A stretch of DNA of 64,000 bases, from contig NZ_VEXQ01000010.1 in NCBI RefSeq assembly GCF_006376615.1, forward strand, positions 62,001 through 126,000, read 5' to 3'. Under the pieces are notes generated by a model, which saw nothing but the letters and a program-made list of their open reading frames with translations, had not been told where the DNA came from and did no database searches. Below, piece after piece: positions 40,417-49,635 of this stretch. This DNA comes from Buttiauxella sp. B2. Lineage in GTDB: Bacteria > Pseudomonadota > Gammaproteobacteria > Enterobacterales > Enterobacteriaceae. The position numbers were made by a program, and so were the translations under genes. Every line of letters begins with the position of its first letter. Position 1 is the first letter of the stretch.

Positions 40417-41427
40417 TTACTTCTTACGGGCGTATTTCAATGAATCCAGTGCAACCGCGAAGATAATAATCGCACCCTTAATAATGTACTGCCAGTAAGG
40501 GTTTACACCGATATACGTCAGGCCGTAGTTGATTACCGTAAAGATGATTACACCGGTAACCACCCCCACAACAGTACCCACACCACCGCTGAACGACACG
40601 CCACCTACCACGCACGCCGCAATCGCATCCAGTTCGTACATAAAGCCAAGGTTGTTGGTTGCAGAACCGATACGACCTGCTTCCAGCATCCCACCAAAGG
40701 CATAGAACACGCCAGACAGCGCATAAATCATAATCAAGTTAAGAGCCACGTTTACGCCAGATACTTTTGCTGCTTCCGGGTTGCCGCCGATGGCGAAAAT
40801 ATTTTTACCAAAGCGCGTTTTGTTCCACAGGATCCAAACGAAGCCAATCGCAATCAACGCATAAAACGTGATGTACGAAAGCTTAAAGTTGCCCATCTTG
40901 ATAAAGCCCTGGGCAAAGGTCGAGAAGCCGCTATCGAAGCCCGCAATCGGTGACGCCCCCACAAAGTCGTAATACAGGGAGTTGATACCGTAAACGATGA
41001 TCATGGTGCCCAACGTTGTGATAAATGGCGTCACATTCAGATAGGCAATAATAATACCGTTCACGAGACCGATGATTGCGCCAATGGCACAAACGATTAG
41101 GATGACCAACGGAATTGGCATAGTGCTCATTTCAGGGAAAACTTTATTTACGTTCTCCATGGATTGCAGAAACGTTGCCGCAACTACCGCTGCCAAACCC
41201 ACCTGACGACCCGCTGAAAGGTCAGTACCCTGAGTAACAATCAGCCCTGCCACACCCAGTGCAATAATAATACGCACTGATGATTGGGTCAGAATGTTAC
41301 TTAAGTTCATCAAACTTAAAAACGTTGGGTCCTGGAAAATAATAATTGCCAGCAGTACCAGCAAAACGACATAAATGCCGCCTTCTTTCAGATAAGTTAG
41401 AAAACTTTTCTTATTTAACGCACTCAT
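40417..41427 (-). CDS. mglC: Galactose/methyl-galactoside ABC permease MglC
   Basis: Inner-membrane permease of 336 residues (the E. coli length) with about ten hydrophobic segments, of the carbohydrate-type BPD_transp_2 family. The start MSALNKKSFLTYLKEGG and the end LDSLKYARKK are those of MglC. It forms the channel for D-galactose, D-glucose and beta-methylgalactoside brought by MglB. It is the last gene of mglBAC, starting 20 bp after mglA. Confidence 0.97.
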   Translation of the reverse strand: MSALNKKSFLTYLKEGGIYVVLLVLLAIIIFQDPTFLSLMNLSNILTQSSVRIIIALGVAGLIVTQGTDLSAGRQVGLAAVVAATFLQSMENVNKVFPEMSTMPIPLVILIVCAIGAIIGLVNGIIIAYLNVTPFITTLGTMIIVYGINSLYYDFVGASPIAGFDSGFSTFAQGFIKMGNFKLSYITFYALIAIGFVWILWNKTRFGKNIFAIGGNPEAAKVSGVNVALNLIMIYALSGVFYAFGGMLEAGRIGSATNNLGFMYELDAIAACVVGGVSFSGGVGTVVGVVTGVIIFTVINYGLTYIGVNPYWQYIIKGAIIIFAVALDSLKYARKK

Positions 41428-41447
41428 TTTTAATAGCCCCTAAATTA

Positions 41448-42968
41448 TCAAAGATGCACAGACGCAAGACGTAATATTTCGTTCTGCGTGGTTGTTTTAG
41501 TGTCTACAATTCCCGCAACGAGACCATTACTCATCACCAGAATACGATCTGTAATCCCTAACAACTCCGGCATTTCGGACGAAATAATAATTATTCCTTT
41601 CCCTTTTTTGGCAAGCTCAGCGATTAGCTGATAAATTTCAAACTTAGCACCAACATCAATCCCACGAGTGGGTTCATCTAACATCAAAATTTCTGGCTGT
41701 GTTAATAACCAACGACCGATAATAACTTTTTGCTGGTTACCACCTGACAGCGAACCGATAGCGGTACGGTGACCGGGTGTCTTTACACGCATTGAGTCGA
41801 TTACCCATTGGGTATCACTTTTCATGCGTGAGTTATCTAGCAAGCCGACTTTATTTTTATATTTACTAATATTAGAAATCAGCGAGTTAAAACCGATATC
41901 CAGGTAAGCATAAATTCCCGTAGAGCGACGTTCTTCTGTGACTAACGCAAAACCATGGTTAATCGCTTCATTCGCAGAATGGTTATTAATTTTTTTGCCG
42001 TGCAGGGTAATGGTTCCGGTAGATTTTTCGCGGATGCCAAATAATGTTTCAACGATATCAGTACGCTTTGCACCGACCAGACCCGCAATGCCGAGGATTT
42101 CCCCTTTATGTAAATCGAAGGAGATATCACGAATTGAAGGTTGGCGCAGAGAAGTCAGATTACGAACTTCCATAATCACTTCGCCTGGGACGTTTTCTTT
42201 TGTCGGGAAGCGTTGGTTCAGAGAGCGGCCAACCATCATGGAGATGATTTTGTCCATATCCAGCCCTTCTAATGGCTGGGTGGTAATCCACTGTCCGTCG
42301 CGCAAGATGGTGATTTCATCACATAACTGGAAGATCTCTTCCATTTTGTGAGAAATATAAACAATACCGCAACCACGCTCTTTTAATTTACGAATGATTT
42401 TGAAAAGGTGATTAACTTCCTTTTCTGTCAATGAGGATGTTGGCTCATCCATAATGACAATTTTGGCATTGTAGGAGAACGCTTTGGCGATTTCGATCAT
42501 CTGCATTTGTGATACTGACAACGTACCAACACGGGCGCGTGGGTCAATATCAATATCCAGCTCATCAAAAATATGTTTGGTATCACGGTACATTTTGTCC
42601 TGATCGACAAATATACCTTTGGTTGGGTAACGCCCCAACCACATGTTGTCCATTACGGTACGTTGTAATACCAGGTTAAGTTCCTGGTGCACCATAGAAA
42701 TACCATTTTCCAGCGCTTCTTTGGTGCTGGTGAAATTTACTTCGTTTCCCTGAAAAAGGATACTGCCGGAATCCTTGCTGTAGATCCCAAATAGGCATTT
42801 TAATAATGTCGATTTGCCCGCTCCATTCTCACCCATTAATGCGTGAATAGAATGAGGACGAACTTTCAAATTAACATTATCTAGTGCCTTAACGCCGGGG
42901 AATGATTTATTAATGTTGGTCATTTCCAACAAGAATTCCGGCGACTGATTTATAGTATTGTCGACCAT
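41448..42968 (-). CDS. mglA: Galactose/methyl-galactoside ABC ATPase MglA
   Basis: Cytoplasmic double ATPase of 506 residues. The first half has Walker [10 protein letters not shown], signature [14 protein letters not shown] and Walker [12 protein letters not shown]; the second half has a degenerate Walker A (GLVGAKRTD) with signature LSGGNQQKV and Walker [13 protein letters not shown]. This asymmetry is typical of sugar importers. ATG 42968 (MVDNTINQ) gives the E. coli length; a frame that starts 27 bp earlier lacks homology there. It is preceded by a hairpin that separates it from mglB. Confidence 0.97.
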   Translation of the reverse strand: MVDNTINQSPEFLLEMTNINKSFPGVKALDNVNLKVRPHSIHALMGENGAGKSTLLKCLFGIYSKDSGSILFQGNEVNFTSTKEALENGISMVHQELNLVLQRTVMDNMWLGRYPTKGIFVDQDKMYRDTKHIFDELDIDIDPRARVGTLSVSQMQMIEIAKAFSYNAKIVIMDEPTSSLTEKEVNHLFKIIRKLKERGCGIVYISHKMEEIFQLCDEITILRDGQWITTQPLEGLDMDKIISMMVGRSLNQRFPTKENVPGEVIMEVRNLTSLRQPSIRDISFDLHKGEILGIAGLVGAKRTDIVETLFGIREKSTGTITLHGKKINNHSANEAINHGFALVTEERRSTGIYAYLDIGFNSLISNISKYKNKVGLLDNSRMKSDTQWVIDSMRVKTPGHRTAIGSLSGGNQQKVIIGRWLLTQPEILMLDEPTRGIDVGAKFEIYQLIAELAKKGKGIIIISSEMPELLGITDRILVMSNGLVAGIVDTKTTTQNEILRLASVHL

Positions 42969-43012
42969 AGTTGTACCTGGTTCCAATAGTGTCACTGAGT
43001 ATCAGGCTTGAT

Positions 43013-43036
43013 ACCGGGCGCGAATATGCGCCCGGT
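43013..43036 (-). repeat. Intra-operon hairpin between mglB and mglA
   Basis: Perfect stem ACCGGGCGC/GCGCCCGGT with a 6-base loop, 15 bp after the mglB stop. Such hairpins after binding-protein genes protect the 5' message and help to make binding protein in excess. Confidence 0.72.
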
Positions 43037-43050
43037 AATCACTGTAAAAC

Positions 43051-44049
43051 TTATTTGTTTGTAAATTCAGCCAGGTTGCTCTGATCAACACCGACATAAG
43101 GGATACGAACGATTTTGTTTTCGATCTTCCACTTAGTGCCTTCAGCGGCAGGCTTACCATCGGCCAGGTTTTTCGCCAAATCGAAGGTTGCTTTAGCCTG
43201 GTTGTTGGCATCGTTTAGAACGGTACCGGCCATTGCGCCAGATTTAACCAATGCCAGAGCTTCTGGCAGGGCATCCACACCAAATACTGGAATAGAAGAT
43301 TTGTTGTGTGCTTTCAGCGCTTCAACAGCACCCATTGCCATCGCATCGTTGTTGGCAATAACCACTTCGATTTTGTTAGCGTTCGGGCCAGACAACCATG
43401 CATCCATCTTATCTTTCGCCTGAGCGGTATCCCACATTGCGGTATCTAACTGCAGCTGTTGGGTTTTCAGACCTTTGGTGTTCAGCTCTTTGATAACGTA
43501 AGTAGTACGTGCTTCAGCATCCGGGTGGCCAGGTTCGCCTTTCAGCAGTACGAACTGAACTTGGCCATCTTTGTTCAGATCCCAGGCTGGGTTAGCCGCC
43601 CAATGTTTAGCAATCAGGTCGCCCTGAATGATGCCTGATTCTTTAGAGTCAGTACCGACGTAGTAAGCCTTGTCGTAGCTATCCAACGCTTTGCGAGAAG
43701 GTTCTTTGTTATAGAAAACGATTGGAACGTTTTGACCACGCGCTTTTTCGATAACGGTGCCAGCAGCAGCAGGGTCAACCAGGTTGATTGCCAGCGCTTT
43801 CACACCTTTTGCCAACAGCACGTCAATTTGATCGTTCTGCTTGGATTGGTCATTCTGTGAGTCGTTCATCAGCAGTTCAACGTCTGGTGAAGCTTTTGCG
43901 TCTTTTTCGATTGCCTTGCGCACGACGGACATAAAGTTATCGTCGTATTTATAAATGGTCACACCAATACGGGTATCAGCTGCATGAGCGGTTGCGCCAA
44001 ACAACATGCAAGACATAACGGCGGACAGGGTCAAAACCTTCTTATTCAT
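43051..44049 (-). CDS. mglB: D-galactose/D-glucose-binding protein MglB
   Basis: Periplasmic binding protein of 332 residues (the E. coli length) for galactose and glucose, which also serves as the Trg chemoreceptor ligand. A signal peptide ends at AHAADTRIG. The mature protein has the sugar-binding residues in segments such as [13 protein letters not shown] and [16 protein letters not shown], and a calcium site around DLNKDGQVQ. It is the first gene of mglBAC, under galS and CRP control as judged from the upstream sites. Confidence 0.97.
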   Translation of the reverse strand: MNKKVLTLSAVMSCMLFGATAHAADTRIGVTIYKYDDNFMSVVRKAIEKDAKASPDVELLMNDSQNDQSKQNDQIDVLLAKGVKALAINLVDPAAAGTVIEKARGQNVPIVFYNKEPSRKALDSYDKAYYVGTDSKESGIIQGDLIAKHWAANPAWDLNKDGQVQFVLLKGEPGHPDAEARTTYVIKELNTKGLKTQQLQLDTAMWDTAQAKDKMDAWLSGPNANKIEVVIANNDAMAMGAVEALKAHNKSSIPVFGVDALPEALALVKSGAMAGTVLNDANNQAKATFDLAKNLADGKPAAEGTKWKIENKIVRIPYVGVDQSNLAEFTNK

Positions 44050-44292
44050 GGTATCTCCGGTTTTTTGCAGGGTAGTTCTAGGGGTATTCAGGCAGGCAGC
44101 AATGTTATGAAAACGTTACTGAAAGCCGAAAATTTTCTATAATTAAAAAACTCTTCCGTGTTCGGTAACGATCCATAACTGCTTTTATTGATCTTTTTTG
44201 CTGGATACCTATAGGCAAACTGATTAATCACCGTTACATATAGTTTCAGCTGATAAAACGCTGACATCATAGTCATCGTAATGTTAATTAAC

Positions 44293-44308
44293 TGTGAATT
44301 TACTCACA
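44293..44308. promoter_or_regulatory. CRP site of mglBAC
   Basis: TGTGA-ATTTAC-TCACA is a perfect match to the CRP consensus. It is immediately next to a GalS-type operator, as expected for mgl. Confidence 0.75.
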
Positions 44309-44310
44309 AA

Positions 44311-44326
44311 TTGAAACCGGTTACAT
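44311..44326. promoter_or_regulatory. GalS/GalR operator of mglBAC
   Basis: TTGAAACCGGTTACAT fits the GalR/GalS operator pattern GTGnAAnCGnTTnCAC with a central CG. It is 2 bp from the CRP site, so the repressor would block activation. Confidence 0.7.
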
Positions 44327-44338
44327 AAAAGACTTTGT

Positions 44339-45361
44339 TCAGAGAGTGATCGGTGCCGCAATTTGTCGTGGAGCCACAGAATGACGTCGTACTAAAGTTG
44401 GCATAAAACAGTGTGTTGCACCATTATCGAGCGTTCCTGCCGCGCCTTGTAACGCCAGTTCTGTTGCCAGTCGCGCCATTGAAACAATGGGGTATCGCAC
44501 CGTGGTGAGTTGCGGATCGGTGTAACGCGCGATAGGAATATCATCAAAGCCAATCACTGATACATGATGTGGCACGACAATTCCGTTGTCTTTCAAAGCA
44601 GTTAATGCCCCGGCGGCCATGCTATCGTTATAGGCAAATACCGCACTGAGTTGCAGGTTGCGCCCCAGCAATTCCACCATCGCAGCTTCCCCGCCCTGCA
44701 TATCGGGTGAACCCACGCCAATCCAGCTTTCCGGCGGTGTTATCCCCTGCTCGGTCATGCCGCGTAACCACCCTTCACGACGCTGTGCGTTATCTTCAAT
44801 TGCATGACTTGAGGCAAGATAACCAATGCGTTGATGGCCCTGATTAAATAGCATTCGAGTCGCCATCAAAGCACCGCTGACGTTATCAAGCCCAACACAT
44901 CGGTGTTCGTAACCCGGCACAATGCGGTTAACCAGCACCATACCTGGAATGTGTTCGAGGAAGTCGCTTAACTCTTGGTCACTGAGAGCTTTAGCATGAA
45001 CAATCAAAGCGTTGCAGCGTTGGCGAATCAACACTTCAATCGCATGACGTTCTTTTTCTTCCTGGTGGTAACTGTTGCCAATGAGAACGTATTTGTTGTG
45101 CTCTTGCGCCACAATATCCACCGCTTTGACTAATGCGCCAAAAAACGGATCGGATACATCCATCACCACTACGCCTATGGTGTCACTGACTTGCGTTGCC
45201 AGTGCCTGGGCATTTGCATTCGGGCGATAGCCCAATTGCGCCACTGCCTGCATCACACTTTCACGGGTATCAGCACTGACCAGCGCGCTGTTATTGAGTA
45301 CACGGGACACGGTCGCCACGGAGACGCCGGCGATTCGGGCAACGTCACGAATGGTGATCAT
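44339..45361 (-). CDS. galS: Galactose isorepressor GalS
   Basis: LacI-family repressor of 340 residues (E. coli 346). The N-terminal helix-turn-helix is [25 protein letters not shown]; the sensor domain binds D-galactose or fucose. It represses mglBAC and itself. ATG 45361 matches E. coli; ATGs at 45367-45370 are in frame but not needed. A GalS operator and a CRP site lie upstream. The C terminus is slightly shorter than E. coli. Confidence 0.95.
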   Translation of the reverse strand: MITIRDVARIAGVSVATVSRVLNNSALVSADTRESVMQAVAQLGYRPNANAQALATQVSDTIGVVVMDVSDPFFGALVKAVDIVAQEHNKYVLIGNSYHQEEKERHAIEVLIRQRCNALIVHAKALSDQELSDFLEHIPGMVLVNRIVPGYEHRCVGLDNVSGALMATRMLFNQGHQRIGYLASSHAIEDNAQRREGWLRGMTEQGITPPESWIGVGSPDMQGGEAAMVELLGRNLQLSAVFAYNDSMAAGALTALKDNGIVVPHHVSVIGFDDIPIARYTDPQLTTVRYPIVSMARLATELALQGAAGTLDNGATHCFMPTLVRRHSVAPRQIAAPITL

Positions 45362-45451
45362 AGATATCACCAGGCGAGGAAGGAGTAAGTCTCATGAATG
45401 CACCCTGTATTTGGCAAGGTGGCTATTCTGGCAGCGACTCGGGATTGACTA

Positions 45452-45467
45452 CGTGAGGATGATCACA
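45452..45467. promoter_or_regulatory. CRP site of galS
   Basis: CGTGA-GGATGA-TCACA matches the CRP consensus at 9 of 10 positions. It lies 91 bp upstream of the galS ATG, next to a GalS operator. Confidence 0.6.
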
Positions 45468-45470
45468 TCA

Positions 45471-45486
45471 ATGAAAACGGTTACAT
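45471..45486. promoter_or_regulatory. GalS operator of galS (autoregulation)
   Basis: ATGAAAACGGTTACAT shares the core TGAAAnCGGTTACAT with the mgl operator at 44311. Position next to the CRP site mirrors the mgl arrangement. Confidence 0.68.
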
Positions 45487-45516
45487 ACAAATCGTTAACG
45501 TTTGTGATGTATATCA

Positions 45517-46674
45517 TTATCTTGCTGGATGCTTCAGGGATACCCCTGCGGCCCGTGCGGTTAGCTGTCGCCATAGCCATTCTACTGGCCCCTGGCGGAA
45601 ATAACGCAGCCAAATTAATGAGAACAAAATGTTAATGGCCCATACCACAGGCACAAAACCTAGCAGCGCAAGGCGGTCAAACTTCATGAACCACCCCATA
45701 TGGAAGAAGAAGGTGGTACAAATCAGCGTTTGCAGCAAATAGTTCGACAGCGCCATGCGCCCGACATGAGCCACAGCATTCACTATCCGCAGACGCGACA
45801 GCTGCGGCCAGTAGCCAAATGCCAGCGCGGCATAGCCGATAGTTTGAAACGGTGCACTCAATTCACGCGGCGCTTGCAGCAAGAACGCGCACCAACGATA
45901 CGTCCAACCGACATGCCATTGGGCATATATCGCCGGAATATTAATTAGCATACCGACCAAAATCAGCCAGAAACCAATGCGGCGATAATGATGCAGGCTA
46001 AACCCGCCGCGCAGCCAACCGCTGCGCATTAATGACGCGCCCACAAGCATCATTCCAGCCAATTGCCAGCCGTATTGTGCGCCCAGTGCAACCAGATTAG
46101 ATGACAGCAAATCAATGCGATTAGTGATGGCCTCGCTGCCGCCGCCCAGTTTCCACCACTGTTCGTACTGCAAGTTAGCAGCATCCGGCACCCAGGAACG
46201 GTTTGGCGCATCGCCAGAAATAAATCCTAACAGCAGCAGAATTCCCACACCCGTGAGGTACAGCATCACACCCGTATTAAATAACGGGCGGATCCCCGGC
46301 GCATCACGAATCAAGCGCCAGCACACCAGCCCAACCAGACCATAGGCCAGCAAAATATCGCCATCCCACAAGAAGATAGCGTGCATGAAACCGAGCAAGA
46401 CTAATAACGTCAGACGTGACTGAATCCAGCGCTTGCCACGATGTAACAACATCTGCAAACCGGCACCGAATAACAGGGCAAATAAGGTGAGAAATTTTAC
46501 CTGAGCGAGAAGATCTAAAATCGCCCATGTCCAGGCATCACGATCGGTAATTGAACCGGACCAGGCTGGATTGAGGTACGCTGCCTTCGGTAAACCGAAG
46601 GCTACGATATTAAGCAACAGGATGCCGAGAATAGCGACGCCACGGACAAAATCCAGCGTAACGTTTCTCTCCAT
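45517..46674 (-). CDS. yeiB: YeiB, DUF418 membrane protein
   Basis: Inner-membrane protein of 385 residues (the E. coli length) with about ten hydrophobic helices. It carries the DUF418 C-terminal region (ANILFSLIWLRYFRQGPVEWLWRQLT). Function is not established. The ATG at 46674 (MERNVTLDFVRGVAILGILLLN) matches E. coli; the open frame runs 48 codons further upstream, into folE, without homology. It follows folE by 20 bp and is likely co-transcribed. Confidence 0.93.
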   Translation of the reverse strand: MERNVTLDFVRGVAILGILLLNIVAFGLPKAAYLNPAWSGSITDRDAWTWAILDLLAQVKFLTLFALLFGAGLQMLLHRGKRWIQSRLTLLVLLGFMHAIFLWDGDILLAYGLVGLVCWRLIRDAPGIRPLFNTGVMLYLTGVGILLLLGFISGDAPNRSWVPDAANLQYEQWWKLGGGSEAITNRIDLLSSNLVALGAQYGWQLAGMMLVGASLMRSGWLRGGFSLHHYRRIGFWLILVGMLINIPAIYAQWHVGWTYRWCAFLLQAPRELSAPFQTIGYAALAFGYWPQLSRLRIVNAVAHVGRMALSNYLLQTLICTTFFFHMGWFMKFDRLALLGFVPVVWAINILFSLIWLRYFRQGPVEWLWRQLTARAAGVSLKHPAR

Positions 46675-46694
46675 AAATCCTGCCTGCTTAACGA

Positions 46695-47360
46695 TTAGTT
46701 GTGACGAACAGCGCGCAGAAATTCCTGGCGTGTATTTTGACTGGATTTGAACAACCCACCCAGCGACGTGGTTGTCGTTGCACTTGTTGCATCCTGTACA
46801 CCACGCGCTTTCACACAATAATGGACCGCATCAATAGATACCGCCACATTGTTGGTGCCAAGCAGAGTTTGCAGAGCAATCAGAATCTGCTGCGTTAAGC
46901 GTTCCTGAACCTGCGGACGCTGCGCAAAGAATTGCACAATACGATTAATTTTCGACAGGCCAATCACGGTATCTTTCGGTAAGTACGACACCGTTGCTTT
47001 ACCGTCAATCGTCACGAAATGGTGTTCACAAGTACTGGTGAGCGTAATGTTGCGCACGGTGACCATTTCATCAACCTTCATCTTATTCTCGATGACGGTG
47101 ATTTTCGGGAAATTGGCGTAATCAAGGCCGGAGAAAATCTCATCGACATACATTTTAGCGATGCGATGCGGCGTTTCCATCAAGCTATCGTCGCTCAAAT
47201 CAAGATTCAGCAACTGCATGATTTCCGTCATATGTTCGGCAATCTGGCGTTTGCGAGTTTCGTTATCCAGCTCACGCAAAGGTGGGCGCAGCGGTGTTTC
47301 TAAACCGCGAGCAACCAGTGCTTCGTGAACTAATGCGGCTTCTGGACTTAATGCTGACAT
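46695..47360 (-). CDS. folE: GTP cyclohydrolase I
   Basis: Zinc enzyme of 221 residues that forms 7,8-dihydroneopterin triphosphate from GTP, the first step of folate synthesis. Zinc and active-site residues are visible in [12 protein letters not shown] and VHYCVKARG. The family signature [21 protein letters not shown] is present. Length is one residue less than E. coli. It heads a folE-yeiB unit. Confidence 0.97.
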   Translation of the reverse strand: MSALSPEAALVHEALVARGLETPLRPPLRELDNETRKRQIAEHMTEIMQLLNLDLSDDSLMETPHRIAKMYVDEIFSGLDYANFPKITVIENKMKVDEMVTVRNITLTSTCEHHFVTIDGKATVSYLPKDTVIGLSKINRIVQFFAQRPQVQERLTQQILIALQTLLGTNNVAVSIDAVHYCVKARGVQDATSATTTTSLGGLFKSSQNTRQEFLRAVRHN

Positions 47361-47476
47361 GTTGTTTTCTCCTGCAGGTGTGACTGACCTCTACCCTACC
47401 TGGGGTAAAGTGTGCGTTCATTGTGCGTGAGCGCGGTCGCATAATCCAGTAGTGCGAACGATAATTATTGAAATCG

Positions 47477-48646
47477 TCAATACCTTCTCCAGACCAGACC
47501 GCCACCAATCAGTAATGCGAATCCGGCGACATACAATGCTGGCTCGAGCTGTCCGGTGAGCGACGTCGATAATGCCGATAGCATCGGCCCAACCAACTGC
47601 CCCATCGCATAGCCCGTCGTCAGGAGACCTGCCAAATAGCGAGTATGCTTTGGTGCCAGTTCGCGGCCATAGAGCAGCGACAATTGCACCGCACACAAGA
47701 AGCCACCGCCCACCAGCAACGCTCCCAGAACCAGCCCAGTCATGCCGGGAATCATACCTGAGGCGAATACCCCGAGCGCCTGTATCCAGAGAACCAGCGC
47801 CAGGCGTTGATGGCTTTGTAACCAAAGTCTTGCAGCAATACCGAGTAAAATCCCGCATACCGCCGCACCGCCGAATATCGGCCAGACGAATTGCGCGAAC
47901 GCACTGCAAGGAAAACGTGCGCTGGCCATCTGCGATAAGAACGTCGCGGGCAGAATATAGCCAAACCCTGCGAGGCTATAGCTCCACACTAATCGTTTGA
48001 GCTGTGGCGTTAAGACCAAAGGTTCCGGTGCTGTTTCTGGGCGATGCAACTCCCCTTTGCATGGTAAGTTGCGGGCAATAAACACAATCAATAACAACGC
48101 CAGAACGCCGTAAACCAGCCATGCATAGCTCGCTGATAATCCATAGCTGTGGATGGCAACCGCCAGCAATCCACTGATAAATATCCCGGCTCCGGGGCCT
48201 GCGAACACCGCAGCACTTAATCCCGGCTTGCCTAAATGTGCCAGTTGTTCATTGCTCCAGGCGGCAATCAATACCATCGCCCAGCCGCTAGCTACGCCGA
48301 TGAGAAAACGTACCAGCGCATGCCACAGTGCGGAATCCACGGCTGCTGAAAGTAGCGTTAAAACGACCGCACCCCAGACGCCAGCCATTAAACGTAACTC
48401 TACACGCCGATGCGTACGCATGGCATCCCACGCGCCAACCAGATAACCAAGGTAGTTAATCGCCGCTACCAAACCCGCACTGGTTAAGGTAAGTTGCCCT
48501 TCAGTTATCATCCGCGGGACTTGCGGGGTAAACGCAAAACGGCCAATGCCCATTGCGACTACCAACACCAGAAATCCCGTCAACGCGATACGTGCCGCCA
48601 CACCGCCCCCGATTGTTACGATTTCGTTGCCAGCATGATGCAGCAT
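47477..48646 (-). CDS. YbfB/YjiJ-family MFS transporter
   Basis: Inner-membrane transporter of 389 residues with about 12 hydrophobic helices. The N-terminal pattern GFLVLVVAMGIGRFAFTPQVPRM and the C-terminal GLLTTGYAMGQLVGPM are typical for the YbfB/YjiJ (DUF1228-type) MFS family. The substrate is unknown. It is divergent from yeiG, whose start is 63 bp away, and upstream of folE in the same direction. In K-12 folE and yeiG are adjacent, so this gene is an addition. The first ATG is used here; codons 1-12 are not sure. Confidence 0.83.
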   Translation of the reverse strand: MLHHAGNEIVTIGGGVAARIALTGFLVLVVAMGIGRFAFTPQVPRMITEGQLTLTSAGLVAAINYLGYLVGAWDAMRTHRRVELRLMAGVWGAVVLTLLSAAVDSALWHALVRFLIGVASGWAMVLIAAWSNEQLAHLGKPGLSAAVFAGPGAGIFISGLLAVAIHSYGLSASYAWLVYGVLALLLIVFIARNLPCKGELHRPETAPEPLVLTPQLKRLVWSYSLAGFGYILPATFLSQMASARFPCSAFAQFVWPIFGGAAVCGILLGIAARLWLQSHQRLALVLWIQALGVFASGMIPGMTGLVLGALLVGGGFLCAVQLSLLYGRELAPKHTRYLAGLLTTGYAMGQLVGPMLSALSTSLTGQLEPALYVAGFALLIGGGLVWRRY

Positions 48647-48709
48647 GACTAGACTTGGGTGAAGTGAAACTTGTTCATTGATATTGAATATAAATAAGGA
48701 TCCGTCTTA

Positions 48710-49540
48710 ATGGAGCTCCTCGAAGAACACCGATGTTTTGAAGGCTGGCAGCAGCGTTGGCGCCATAATTCCACGGCACTAAAATGCCCGATGACGTTCA
48801 GTATTTTTCTTCCAACACCGCGTACCACTCCTCCTCCCGTTCTGTATTGGCTGTCTGGTTTAACGTGTAACGACGAAAACTTCACCACTAAAGCTGGCGC
48901 GCAGCGTGTCGCGTCTGAGTTGGGAATTGTGCTGATTATGCCAGACACCAGCCCACGCGGCGAAAATGTGCCGAATAACGAAAGTTACGATCTCGGCCAG
49001 GGAGCAGGTTTTTATCTGAATGCCACCGAACAACCGTGGGCGCAGCATTTCCGCATGTACGACTATATCAACGACGAGTTACCAGCTCTGATTGCCGATA
49101 ACTTCAGCATCAGCGATAAAGCGTCTATCTTTGGGCATTCGATGGGCGGCCACGGTGCTTTGAGCATCGCGTTGAAGAATCCGGGACGTTATTGTTCAGT
49201 TTCCGCATTTGCACCGATTGTTAATCCGACACGCGTGCCATGGGGGCAAAAAACCTTTGCCGCTTATTTAGGGACTGATGAAGAAAAATGGCGCGAGTGG
49301 GATAGCTGCTGCTTATTGATGCAGGTCGATTGCGCGAATGCCATTCCCATTCTTATTGATCAAGGCGACGCCGATCAGTTCCTTGCAGATCAATTGCAAC
49401 CGGCACAATTCGCGGAAGTTGCACGCCAAAAGAATTGGCCGCTGACCTTGCGCGTGCAGCCAGGTTACGATCACAGCTATTATTTCATTGCGTCGTTTGT
49501 AGAGGATCATTTGCGATTCCACGCTGAGCATTTAGCGTAA
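48710..49540 (+). CDS. yeiG: S-formylglutathione hydrolase YeiG
   Basis: Cytoplasmic serine hydrolase of 276 residues (E. coli 278) of the esterase D family. It splits S-formylglutathione to formate and glutathione in formaldehyde detoxification. The nucleophile lies in [10 protein letters not shown], the Asp in the DQGDADQFL segment and the His in PGYDHSYYF. The start [17 protein letters not shown] matches YeiG. It is followed by a BIME-like repeat and the convergent cirA. Confidence 0.95.
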   Translation: MELLEEHRCFEGWQQRWRHNSTALKCPMTFSIFLPTPRTTPPPVLYWLSGLTCNDENFTTKAGAQRVASELGIVLIMPDTSPRGENVPNNESYDLGQGAGFYLNATEQPWAQHFRMYDYINDELPALIADNFSISDKASIFGHSMGGHGALSIALKNPGRYCSVSAFAPIVNPTRVPWGQKTFAAYLGTDEEKWREWDSCCLLMQVDCANAIPILIDQGDADQFLADQLQPAQFAEVARQKNWPLTLRVQPGYDHSYYFIASFVEDHLRFHAEHLA

Positions 49541-49547
49541 CAAGAAA

Positions 49548-49621
49548 GTCGGATGTCGCTCTCGCTAATCCGACCTACAAAACCGCAATTGTAGGGTGGA
49601 TTAGCGCAAGCGACATCCACC
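49548..49621. repeat. REP/BIME-like inverted repeat pair between yeiG and cirA
   Basis: Two palindromic units face each other: GTCGGATGTCGCT...AATCCGACCTAC and GTAGGGTGGATTAGCG...CGACATCCACC. Each folds on itself and the pair also forms a longer inverted repeat. This is the common enterobacterial intergenic repeat form, between convergent genes; it may also end transcription. Confidence 0.75.
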
Positions 49622-49635
49622 GCTAACTCTCTAAA

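Larger units (their letters stand above)
44050..44338 (-). promoter_or_regulatory. mglBAC promoter region
   Basis: This spacer lies between the galS stop and the mglB start. The CRP and GalS sites sit at its far end, about 240-260 bp from the mglB ATG, so a long leader of about 200 bases or a second promoter nearer to mglB is implied. I see no gene in it. Confidence 0.55.
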
